DNA from: Selenomonadales bacterium 4137-cl
Lineage (GTDB): Bacteria > Bacillota > Negativicutes > Sporomusales > UBA7701
Assembly (NCBI GenBank): GCA_032334055.1
Contig: JAUOZS010000001.1
Span: 1,462,501-1,526,500 of the forward strand
Direction of reading: 5' to 3'
Length of the DNA stretch: 64,000 nt
The position numbers and the translations under genes are program-made. The notes under the pieces were generated by a model. The model did not search any database, was not told the origin of the DNA, and saw only the letters and a program-made list of their open reading frames with translations. Numbering within the stretch: position 1 is the stretch's first letter; each line of letters opens with the position of its first letter. Of this stretch, positions 40,970-48,428 are shown piece by piece.

Positions 40970-42171
40970 TGAACATGATGTTCGGCCGCTGGCCGTTCGG
41001 GAGGTTTATCTATAACGGCAGAGCCGGCATGATCTCTGGGGCGGTCATTAATTACCCGCTTCAAGAGTCCGGCTTTGCGGCGAAGATATACGACCAGGCC
41101 GGCCAAAAGCTCGCCGAATATGGCGATACCATCCAGAACAATATCCTCACGGAAATCGAATTCGAGCTCGACGAAAACGGCTGTGCCGCTCTGACGCTGG
41201 TTTTCAGCAAAAAGCCGGCCATCGACATTCTATATAACTATCGCGTCGACATCCACCTGTTCGGCGATCCTGACCCCTGGTACTCCGGATACATCACCAG
41301 GATCCCGCTGCCGGGCACCACGGAACAGCAATTCACCTACGAAGGCTACGGTTTCTATAAGCAGCTCGACAATACCCTCGTCGACGCTACTTACCAAAAC
41401 ACCGAAATCAGCGCCATCGTCAAAACCATCATGACCTCTTACGTCGTGCCCGACACCGACATCGTCTACAAGTCCAGCAAGATAGTGGCAGTCGGCTATA
41501 CTGTAAACGGTATAGCCTTCGAGGACGCCACGGCAAAAGAGGCGCTTGAGCAGCTGGCGGAATACGCCGGCAACTACGTCGTCGGCGTGGACGAGCGGCG
41601 CGAGCTATTCTTTAAGCCTGTCAGCACGGCGATTGCCGAGGACAGTCGCTTTTGGGTTGGCTGGGACGCTCACTCCTTCAAGCCCGAGGAAACCCTGGAC
41701 GATGTCAAAAACTACCTCATCGTAAAAGGCAGCGTCCTCCAGGTCGACGGCACGTACGTACTGTATTCCAACTACGACGCCGACAGCATCACCGACTATG
41801 GTCTGCGGAAAGCCGTGCTGACGCTCCCTTCGGCGCTGACTACGGCCGACGCGCAGCGATGGGGTGACAATCAACTTGACAAGCTGAAAACTCCACCCCA
41901 GGCAGCTGAAGTGGAAAATATCAAGGTCAAACAGCGGCTTATCAAAGCTTATGGCAAAGCCAGGGTAACTTCCTGGGACGGCAAGCATGTCTACGACCTG
42001 CCGATCACACGGGTAATATACCGGGTATCGGCGGAAGACGGTATCAGCTGCGGGCTGTCGCTAGGGCCGGCGTCCACACAGAGCCTCGACGAGTTTATCG
42101 CCAAGCTGGTCCGCGACATCAAAAACGCCGAGGCAGTCCAGTCGCTTATCAACAAGAACCTGAGCAGCTAG
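40969..42171 (+). CDS. Tail-tip protein (Gp37-like / tail-associated)
   Basis: This 400-aa protein has a beta-rich N-terminal half (YDQAGQKLAEYGDTIQNNI, VDIHLFGDPDPWYSGYITRI) and a middle (FEDATAKEALEQLAEYAGNYVVGVDERRELFF) resembling ReqiPepy6 Gp37-type tail proteins. It has no appended peptidase or lysozyme domain that I can see, so it is a structural tip without obvious wall-cutting activity. Confidence 0.75.
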   Translation: MNMMFGRWPFGRFIYNGRAGMISGAVINYPLQESGFAAKIYDQAGQKLAEYGDTIQNNILTEIEFELDENGCAALTLVFSKKPAIDILYNYRVDIHLFGDPDPWYSGYITRIPLPGTTEQQFTYEGYGFYKQLDNTLVDATYQNTEISAIVKTIMTSYVVPDTDIVYKSSKIVAVGYTVNGIAFEDATAKEALEQLAEYAGNYVVGVDERRELFFKPVSTAIAEDSRFWVGWDAHSFKPEETLDDVKNYLIVKGSVLQVDGTYVLYSNYDADSITDYGLRKAVLTLPSALTTADAQRWGDNQLDKLKTPPQAAEVENIKVKQRLIKAYGKARVTSWDGKHVYDLPITRVIYRVSAEDGISCGLSLGPASTQSLDEFIAKLVRDIKNAEAVQSLINKNLSS

Positions 42172-42181
42172 GAGGGAGAGC

Positions 42182-44011
42182 ATGCGGCCGGTAGATTACC
42201 GATATAACCAATTCACCGACACCAGCACCGCCGTCGCCATCACCGGCGAGGAGCACCGTATCCCCAGCACAAGCCCGTTCACCATAAAACTGCGGGAAGT
42301 GCCGGTCAAGGCCGATACGTCTACGCTCTCGATGCGAATCTTCGACATCCTAACGGCCGCAATCACATCGGCCGGTGCGACGAGCATCACGGTGAAAAAT
42401 GGCGCATGGTTCGCGAACGGCAAAATCTTGACCATCGACAGCGAGCAGCTGCAGGTCACGGCGGATCCGTCAGGCAACACCTTGACCGTCTCCCGAGGCT
42501 ACGGCGGCACCACCGCGACAACCCATGTATGGGGCGCCAAAGTTTACATTGAAGACAGCATGGAGGAGGTGGCGGCCACTCCCAACGCAGGACAATATTT
42601 CCCCGACTACTACACCGAGGCCGACGGCGACAGTAACTGGAGCAGCGGCGAGATTCTTGTCGACGAAGCTGATGCCGGGAAAACGGTATCGGTGAATTAT
42701 ACCGGAAAGGGAGCGCCGATAGACGCCCGGTCTGTGGCCATCAGTATCCCCGATCATATCGTCGAAGGGCTGACCATCGAAGCCGGGAGCGGCCTAGTGC
42801 CCGTAGTTAAAGCCGGCAAGGCGTGGGCTGGAAATGAGCTTGTCGAGATGGGCGAAGACTTCCCTCTTGCCGTCCAGGCGCGGCGGGCGGCGTTGGTGTA
42901 TCTGGGAACTAACGGCATCCCAAACGTTATCAAAGCCACTCCTCCTGCTGCAGACGCCGGCACCGTATACCGATGGGATCTTTCGAACTGGGACGGATCA
43001 AGCCAAATCTCGTCGACTGTAGGTTCAAATAATCTAATTCCCAATGGCGGACTGACGCGAGAGGTCGGATGGTTCGGCGACTATGTCATCAAAAGCAACG
43101 GATCCACAGGATATCTTGTAAGCGCAAACAGTACCGATTTCCCCACCGGGGGAAGCGCGAAAGAAATCGTTTGCACATTTATTCCAAGGTCATCCACAGC
43201 TGGTAACCACTGGGTATGGGTGTACGGGAACACGCAGCTTTTGGGATTGGCGTTTGCTTCGTTAAAGCTTTATCTGTACATTAACGCCTCTTGGATTGAT
43301 ACCGGCTACGTCATGGAGCTTGACAAAAAATATAAAGTATCCGTGCAAAATGATAATACCGCCGTTGCCATGCTCGTTAATGGCGAAAAAGTGTTCACTA
43401 CTACAGCAGCTGTCGCGGTCGACGCCGGCAACCTATATGCGTTTAGATCGTTGGGGGCAGAATTCGGCAACCTGGCTATGGATTATATCGAAATGCGGAA
43501 CGCCATCCGCACCGATGCACAGAATGCCGCTCTTAGCAACGCTTTATTGCTGCCGTACCGATACTACGCAGATCCTGCAAAACCTGAATTTACCGACATC
43601 CGCTCCATTATTCCCGCGAGTTCCACTTCCCTGGGACGTATCCGTACGGATGACACTGGTGTTATCGAAATCCGGCGCGACTATCAAGACGGAGTTCGTG
43701 AGGGAATTTCGGGCGGGAATCGGTCTGTGTTCCTCGGTTGGCAAGCTTTCAGTGGATCAGTTACCTTATCATGGGTCAATCCGTTCGGCACCCGAAAAGT
43801 AAAGGCCCGTTATGTTTTTGCAACAAATACAAGCGGACAGCACGAATCACCAGTTCAATCTTCTGATTCCAGCGTTTCAAAAGGGGTGCTATATGTTCCG
43901 ACGGTAGCGAACCCGCTGAGAATTTTCACACAGGCAAGCGGTGTAGTTCAGTTAGCTTCTACCTGGCAGACGAGCGGGTGTCTTGGTTGTTACGTGGAGG
44001 TGGAGGAATAA
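42182..44011 (+). CDS. Tail fibre/receptor-binding protein with lectin-like domain
   Basis: This is 609 aa. The N-terminal 200 residues are beta-rich and would attach to the tail tip. Residues about 275-450 look like a concanavalin/LamG-type jelly roll (GSNNLIPNGG; STAGNHWVWVYGN; LDKKYKVSVQNDNTAVAMLVNG). The C-terminal 120 residues form a separate head (SVFLGWQAFSGSVTLSWVN). From about 43020 to 43970 the DNA is visibly lower in GC than upstream, as expected for a horizontally exchanged host-range module. It overlaps the next gene by 1 bp. Confidence 0.75.
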   Translation: MRPVDYRYNQFTDTSTAVAITGEEHRIPSTSPFTIKLREVPVKADTSTLSMRIFDILTAAITSAGATSITVKNGAWFANGKILTIDSEQLQVTADPSGNTLTVSRGYGGTTATTHVWGAKVYIEDSMEEVAATPNAGQYFPDYYTEADGDSNWSSGEILVDEADAGKTVSVNYTGKGAPIDARSVAISIPDHIVEGLTIEAGSGLVPVVKAGKAWAGNELVEMGEDFPLAVQARRAALVYLGTNGIPNVIKATPPAADAGTVYRWDLSNWDGSSQISSTVGSNNLIPNGGLTREVGWFGDYVIKSNGSTGYLVSANSTDFPTGGSAKEIVCTFIPRSSTAGNHWVWVYGNTQLLGLAFASLKLYLYINASWIDTGYVMELDKKYKVSVQNDNTAVAMLVNGEKVFTTTAAVAVDAGNLYAFRSLGAEFGNLAMDYIEMRNAIRTDAQNAALSNALLLPYRYYADPAKPEFTDIRSIIPASSTSLGRIRTDDTGVIEIRRDYQDGVREGISGGNRSVFLGWQAFSGSVTLSWVNPFGTRKVKARYVFATNTSGQHESPVQSSDSSVSKGVLYVPTVANPLRIFTQASGVVQLASTWQTSGCLGCYVEVEE

Positions 44012-44538
44012 TGATTTTTGCAATATTCGCTGATCCGACTCCTGGCCAGGAAAACGTCCCAGGCAACTGCATCTGGGGGCCATCAACATTACCGCCTTGG
44101 GGTAGCGGATGGAAACACCCTGACACATGGCCGGCCGGCTTGCGGGACGACCTGCCCGACGATTGGCGGCCAACGCCGGCGCTTGATGCGCTTAAGGCGG
44201 CGAAGTGGGAGGCGGTCAAGGCTGAGCGTGATCGGCGAGAAGCCGGCGGCTTCGAGTATCTGGGAAACATCTTCGACTCCGACCCGACAAGCGTTATCCG
44301 CCTCACCGTCGCCGTCGCCGCCGCGAGGAGCGCGATCAGCGCGGGACAAACCGGCCTCTCGTTTGCGTGGACGTTGCAGGACAATACAGTCGCCACGCTA
44401 AGCGTCGACGAGTTTATTGGGCTGCCGCTGGCGCTGGCGGCCAATGCAAACGACCTCCATCAACACGCCCGGGTGCTTCGGGAGCGGATCTACGCCGCAA
44501 CGACGGCCGAGGAAATCCAGGCGATACCTGATTGGTAG
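44011..44538 (+). CDS. DUF4376-like tail fibre-associated protein
   Basis: This is 175 aa from ATG 44011 (TAATG overlap, GGAGG upstream). The middle AAKWEAVKAERDRREAGGFEYLGNIFDSDPTSVIRL and FAWTLQDNTVATLSVDEFIGLP are the DUF4376 pattern, found in proteins next to phage fibres and thought to help fibre assembly. Confidence 0.82.
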   Translation: MIFAIFADPTPGQENVPGNCIWGPSTLPPWGSGWKHPDTWPAGLRDDLPDDWRPTPALDALKAAKWEAVKAERDRREAGGFEYLGNIFDSDPTSVIRLTVAVAAARSAISAGQTGLSFAWTLQDNTVATLSVDEFIGLPLALAANANDLHQHARVLRERIYAATTAEEIQAIPDW

Positions 44539-44558
44539 AGAATGAAAGGGGTGGGAGA

Positions 44559-44810
44559 GTGGGCCAGGATGAATTCCAGCACCAAGTGCTGCAACGTCTG
44601 ACGGCAATTGAGACAAACGGCCGTTATTTTAAAGAGGGGCTGGAGGCGATTGCGCAGCACAGCGAGCGAATCACCGCTGTTGAGGCCAGCGCCAAATCGG
44701 CCCACAGACGGATCGACGGGATATGCGCCGCTGCCGGTCTTGTTGGCGCGGCAGCCGGGTGGGTGGCAAACTTCATCACCTCGCTCTGGCCGAAAGGCGG
44801 CGGACATTGA
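44559..44810 (+). CDS. XhlA-like lysis accessory protein
   Basis: This encodes 83 residues from GTG. A short coiled coil (FQHQVLQRLTAIETNGRYFKEGLEAI; ITAVEASAKSAHRRI) is followed by one C-terminal transmembrane helix (AAGLVGAAAGWVANFI). Layout and position match haemolysin XhlA, which helps the holin. It overlaps the next gene. Confidence 0.72.
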   Translation: MGQDEFQHQVLQRLTAIETNGRYFKEGLEAIAQHSERITAVEASAKSAHRRIDGICAAAGLVGAAAGWVANFITSLWPKGGGH

Positions 44811-45103
44811 TGATTACCTTCCTTAAAAGCCTGCTCTACGAGTATGGGGAGCCGTCTTTGACACGGCTTCTTACGCTTTATAGCTGGCTTCTCTGCCAGT
44901 GGGCCATCCACCAGGCGTTCTATTCCGGCAAGGTGTTCACTCCGGAACAGTGGCAAATTCTCTACGCGCTCATCACCGGCAGCCTGGGCGGCGGAATCGG
45001 CCTTCCGATGGCCAACAAATTTTATAATAGCCGGTACAACACTCCCCAGAGCGGGTATATGACCAAAGCGGGAGGTGGATACAGTGATAACCTCAGACAA
45101 TAG
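44810..45103 (+). CDS. Probable holin
   Basis: This 97-aa membrane protein has at least two hydrophobic segments (LLTLYSWLLCQWAIHQAF and WQILYALITGSLGGGIGLPMA) and a polar C-terminus. It overlaps XhlA (TGATG) and the amidase gene. Position between XhlA and the endolysin is the main evidence for the holin role. Confidence 0.68.
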   Translation: MITFLKSLLYEYGEPSLTRLLTLYSWLLCQWAIHQAFYSGKVFTPEQWQILYALITGSLGGGIGLPMANKFYNSRYNTPQSGYMTKAGGGYSDNLRQ

Positions 45104-45653
45104 GATACTCGTTATCGATCCTGGCCACGGCGGTTACAACGATTACGGCACGTATGACGGCGGCGCGGTCGGCCCTAGCGGCCTCCACGAGGCAGACGTG
45201 GCGCTTGGTATAAGCGGCTACCTGCGCAACATGGCCGAAGCGGCTGGCTGGCAGGTGCTGATGACCCGCATCGATCAGAACGGCTCATACTATCTTACCC
45301 CTCGGGCGCAGATGGCTAACGACGCCGGCGCTGCTCTTTTCATCAGCGTCCATTGCAACGCCGCCGAAAATACCCAGGCCCAGGGCGCGGAGGTATGGGT
45401 ATCCCGCAACGCATCACAGGCCAGCATCGACTTGGCGGCAGCTATCCAGCAGAATCTTGCCGGTATGGGTCTATGGGACCGCGGCGTTAAGGCCGCTGAC
45501 TTCACCGTCCTGACGGCGACAGCTATGCCGGCGGTGCTGGTGGAAACCGCGTTTATATCCAATCCCCATGAGGAGCAGCTGCTGGCCGAGCGGCAGGAGG
45601 CATTTGCTGCGGCCATCTGGCGGGGGATTATATCATGGGCGGGGGTAGCATAA
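45084..45653 (+). CDS. N-acetylmuramoyl-L-alanine amidase (endolysin)
   Basis: This 189-aa Amidase_3 enzyme cuts the bond between MurNAc and the stem peptide for lysis. Zinc-binding and catalytic motifs are seen: VIDPGHGG near the start, a Glu in GLHEADVAL, SVHCNA in the middle and VLVETAFISN near the end. It has no separate cell-wall-binding domain and no signal peptide, so it depends on the holin. GTG 45084 is used; the GTG at 45075 overlaps GGAGG. Confidence 0.93.
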   Translation: MITSDNRILVIDPGHGGYNDYGTYDGGAVGPSGLHEADVALGISGYLRNMAEAAGWQVLMTRIDQNGSYYLTPRAQMANDAGAALFISVHCNAAENTQAQGAEVWVSRNASQASIDLAAAIQQNLAGMGLWDRGVKAADFTVLTATAMPAVLVETAFISNPHEEQLLAERQEAFAAAIWRGIISWAGVA

Positions 45654-46228
45654 TGGACCGCATCAAAAAGTACATCCTCGCCGCCCTGCTGGTGGCCATT
45701 TTCCTCGCCGCCGCCGTCTGGGCGTACAACCACTGGCACCAGCCGCAGCCGGTCTACATGCCCCAGCACCAGGCCGAGACGCCGCAGGGCATCGAGGCGG
45801 CTGCGAACAACGCCGGGATGCATATCAGTCCCGGCCAGGCTCAGGAGGTCTCCCAGGCCGTCCAGGAGGCGACGACGCGGCCGCCCGACCAGATTATCCA
45901 GACTACCGGCGCGGGCATGCCCCATGCGCTGTCCAGCGTCCAGGGCGGGGCGCAACTGCAGATTGTCACGGATCCGTCGAAGCCGGACCAGAAACCGGAC
46001 AAGCCAACCGCCGATCAGCCGGTCAACCTGAACGTCTACAATATCAAGGTATACCCGAAGCACCTGCTGGAAGTGACCGCATACCAGAACGCCGCCGACG
46101 TGGCCTATATGACGCGGGTGACGGTGTTCAAGCGCACCGGCTACCTCGGGCCGGTGGTGAGCTACGACGCTGATCGGGCGGGGAGCAAGGTGAGGGTGGG
46201 CGTGCGCTTATCAGTGCCGTTAGACTAA
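45653..46228 (+). CDS. Membrane-anchored lysis-cassette protein, unknown
   Basis: This is 191 aa from ATG 45653, overlapping the amidase stop by 1 bp. It has an N-terminal transmembrane helix (YILAALLVAIFLAAAVWAY), a Gln/Pro-rich linker and a C-terminal beta-rich domain (NVYNIKVYPKHLLEVTAY; VRVGVRLSVPLD). Placement at the end of the lysis cassette in a diderm host suggests a spanin-like role, but no spanin family signature is seen. Confidence 0.6.
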   Translation: MDRIKKYILAALLVAIFLAAAVWAYNHWHQPQPVYMPQHQAETPQGIEAAANNAGMHISPGQAQEVSQAVQEATTRPPDQIIQTTGAGMPHALSSVQGGAQLQIVTDPSKPDQKPDKPTADQPVNLNVYNIKVYPKHLLEVTAYQNAADVAYMTRVTVFKRTGYLGPVVSYDADRAGSKVRVGVRLSVPLD

Positions 46229-46240
46229 TATTTAATGTAG

Positions 46241-46273
46241 AAAGCCTCTGGCCACACGGTCAGAGGCTTTTTT
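46241..46273 (+). terminator. Terminator at the right end of the prophage
   Basis: AAAGCCTCTG/CAGAGGCTTT with a 10-nt loop and a T run. It stops late transcription before the host oxidoreductase fragment. Confidence 0.9.
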
Positions 46274-46310
46274 GCTTTAATTTGTTATAATGCTTGTCAG
46301 AACAACATCA

Positions 46311-46360
46311 GCATATCAATATGGGCAGTACCCCGTCCGCCACTGTCTCGACATGCCCTA
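46311..46360. other. attR, right prophage-host junction
   Basis: The phage arm is 46311-46334, the GT core 46335-46336, and host sequence starts at 46337. The phage arm mirrors 3793-3816 about the core (17 of 24 positions). Confidence 0.85.
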
Positions 46361-46580
46361 TCTTGAATTGCCGCGCTCGATCGCCTCGGGCGACATCATC
46401 GCCTTCGTCCACGACCAGATGGTTACCAAGGATGGTTTGCGCTTACGTTATACGTTTTCCGGCTCGGTCTACTTCGAACGGATGAAAGCCATCGGACTTT
46501 ACTCCGCCGACAGGGGCGAAATAAGCGACCGGGTAGCAAAAGCCGGTCTCACAGACATCTACAGTCAATGCCTGGTGTAA
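46335..46580 (+). pseudogene. FAD-dependent oxidoreductase, 3' part
   Basis: Codons 346-426 of the split oxidoreductase (with the core Val codon): RHCLDMPYLELPRSIASGD, YTFSGSVYFERMK and a terminal helix (SDRVAKAGLTDIYSQCLV). It continues in frame from the left fragment when joined at GT. In the lysogen, an ATG in phage DNA at 46290 could give a short chimeric protein, but no ribosome site precedes it. The next gene starts 12 bp after the stop, showing an original operon. Confidence 0.85.
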
Positions 46581-46592
46581 GGGGGGAGACGA

Positions 46593-47570
46593 ATGAAACG
46601 AAAACTGACAGCCAGCTGCATCGACATCAACTCACCCTACTGCCCCTGCCTGCTCGCCGAAACCAACCACTGCGTATTCTGCAGCCACCTGAAAGGTCTT
46701 CCGGTCTGCGACTGCAACTGGAACGGGGTCTGTATACTATACGAACAGCGGTGGCAGCCTAAAAACGGCATTTGGCGCGGCGATAAACCACCGCAGAGGG
46801 TTGAAGTGGACAGTGAAATAACCCGCAAGGAGCAGATCGCGGACAACACCTACCTGCTGGAGTTCGGCGTCAGCGCCGGCCTGGCGGCCGAACTCGGCAA
46901 AACGGGAGCGTTCGTCTTCCTGCGCCTCCCCGAAGATCCGCAGTACTACCATTTTCCCGTGGGTGTCATGAAAGTCAGCGGCGGCGCCGTACAAGTAGTC
47001 GTCGAGGCGGTCGGGCCGAAATCGACCCGCCTGATCGACTCTGCTGCGAAAGAGCTGACGGTCCGCGGTCCATATTACAACGGAGTGCTCGGACAGCCAT
47101 GGATTGACAATATCACCTGTGGTACAATATTGTTGGTGGCGGGCGGCATGGGGCAGCCTCCCGCCCTGCCGATCGCCGCCCGTCTCGCGGCGAACAAGAA
47201 CAGCGTCATCGCCCTGCTGGCCCCCGGGAAAATAGGCCGCATTTTCATCGCCAGCGAACTTAAAGAATTGGGTGTCGTCGTTCACGAAGTCGACTCCCTG
47301 CGGCGGACCGGCAGCGGCCTGCTGGGCAACTGGCTTACCGACGAAGAAACGCGCCCCGACCTGATCGTCAGCGCCGGACCGGACGAACAGCATCACGGCG
47401 TGATCGCCGCCATGCAAGCGGCGGGCGTCAACATCCCGATGGCCGCCACCAACAACGCCACCCTGTGCTGCGGTGAAGGCATCTGCGGCAGCTGCGAGCG
47501 CGAAACCAACGACGACCACCGTATCCGCCTCTGCAAGGTGCAGACCGAATTCAGCCAACTGGCTCCGTAA
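46593..47570 (+). CDS. PyrK-like flavin/iron-sulfur electron-transfer protein
   Basis: This 325-aa ferredoxin-reductase-fold protein resembles dihydroorotate dehydrogenase electron-transfer subunit. The FAD domain (residues 70-165) and NAD-binding domain (TILLVAGGMGQPPALPIAARL) are followed by a [2Fe-2S] pattern with Cys at 292/293, 298, 301 and 314. An extra N-terminal region has many cysteines (CPCLLAE, HCVFCSHL, CDCNWNGVC), possibly a second cluster. There is no pyrD nearby. Its natural partner is the split FAD oxidoreductase immediately upstream, so it probably feeds electrons to or from that enzyme. Confidence 0.85.
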   Translation: MKRKLTASCIDINSPYCPCLLAETNHCVFCSHLKGLPVCDCNWNGVCILYEQRWQPKNGIWRGDKPPQRVEVDSEITRKEQIADNTYLLEFGVSAGLAAELGKTGAFVFLRLPEDPQYYHFPVGVMKVSGGAVQVVVEAVGPKSTRLIDSAAKELTVRGPYYNGVLGQPWIDNITCGTILLVAGGMGQPPALPIAARLAANKNSVIALLAPGKIGRIFIASELKELGVVVHEVDSLRRTGSGLLGNWLTDEETRPDLIVSAGPDEQHHGVIAAMQAAGVNIPMAATNNATLCCGEGICGSCERETNDDHRIRLCKVQTEFSQLAP

Positions 47571-47590
47571 AGGGACAACGAGGAGGGGCT

Positions 47591-48322
47591 ATGCCCGAGA
47601 GACTGCAAAAAATCATCAGCCAGGCGGGAATAGCCTCCCGTCGCCACGCCGAGGAACTCATAACCGCCGGCCGGGTTACCGTCAACGGCCGGGTGGTCGC
47701 CGAACTCGGCGCCAAAGTGGAGCCGGGAAGGGATATCGTCGCCGTTGACGGACAGACGATAGCCGGCGAGGAAAAGTACTATCTTCTGCTTAACAAACCC
47801 AGGGGTGTGGTAACTACCCTCAGCGATCCGCGGGGCCGGAAAACGGTGGCCGAACTTATTGCCGACGTTCCCGCCCGCCTTTATCCGGTGGGCAGACTCG
47901 ACTACAACACCGAAGGCCTCCTGCTGCTTACCAACGACGGCCGGTTAACCCACGCCCTCACCCATCCCAGCCACGAAATCGACAAGACATACGTCGCCTC
48001 CGTAGCCGGCCGGCCAACCGAGGAAAAACTTGACCGGCTGCGGATCGGCATCACCCTTGAAGACGGCGTTACCGCCCCGGCTAAGGTCAGACTTACCGGC
48101 TACGACCCGGTCGCCGACACCGCCACCCTTGCCATCGTTATCCATGAAGGGCGCAACCGGCAGATCAGGAGGATGTGCGCAGCCATCGGTCACCCCGTTG
48201 TCAAGCTCAAACGCACTGAATTCGCTTTTTTGAATCTGGCGGGAATCCGCCGCGGCCGCTATCGGCACCTTGAGACGTCGGAAATCGCCGCCCTCAAGCA
48301 ACTTGCCGGGATAGCCCCTTAG
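47591..48322 (+). CDS. rluB: 23S rRNA pseudouridine synthase (RluB family)
   Basis: This 243-aa enzyme isomerises a uridine in 23S rRNA. An S4 RNA-binding domain (residues 3-50, RLQKIISQAGIASRRHAEELI) is followed by the RsuA/RluB catalytic domain, with the active Asp D104 in VGRLDYNTEGLLLLTNDG and the RQIRRM block near the end. GGAGGGG precedes the start. It starts 20 bp after the PyrK-like gene and probably shares its operon. Confidence 0.92.
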   Translation: MPERLQKIISQAGIASRRHAEELITAGRVTVNGRVVAELGAKVEPGRDIVAVDGQTIAGEEKYYLLLNKPRGVVTTLSDPRGRKTVAELIADVPARLYPVGRLDYNTEGLLLLTNDGRLTHALTHPSHEIDKTYVASVAGRPTEEKLDRLRIGITLEDGVTAPAKVRLTGYDPVADTATLAIVIHEGRNRQIRRMCAAIGHPVVKLKRTEFAFLNLAGIRRGRYRHLETSEIAALKQLAGIAP

Positions 48323-48428
48323 CAAGCGTTGTCCCCTCAGCTCGGCGGTCTGCGCCTAAAACGCGCCCGCAGAGCTATTTTCATACAGCCGCATACTGGA
48401 ATATAGTGGTAAAGAACGGAGAGCGACG

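Larger units (their letters stand above)
3793..46336. mobile_element. Complete siphovirus-type prophage, about 42.5 kb
   Basis: The element holds a serine integrase at its left end, a divergent repressor switch, early recombination/replication genes, packaging, head, tail, fibre and lysis genes. A strong terminator sits just before its right end. All structural modules are present and appear open, so it may be inducible. The presence of tail-tube and tape-measure genes with no contractile sheath gene indicates a long non-contractile tail. Ends are set by the GT core shared by attL and attR. Confidence 0.93.

Noticed and set aside
3799..46360. An 8-bp sequence ATGCCCTA near both prophage ends (3799-3806 and 46353-46360) as the attachment core
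   Set aside because: Joining there leaves a TAA in the oxidoreductase frame. The left copy is explained as part of the attP inverted repeat. The GT core restores the frame and centres the symmetry.
46290..46580. A separate 96-aa gene starting at 46290
   Set aside because: Its first 15 codons are phage DNA with no ribosome site, and the rest is the oxidoreductase C-terminus. It is a junction artefact.
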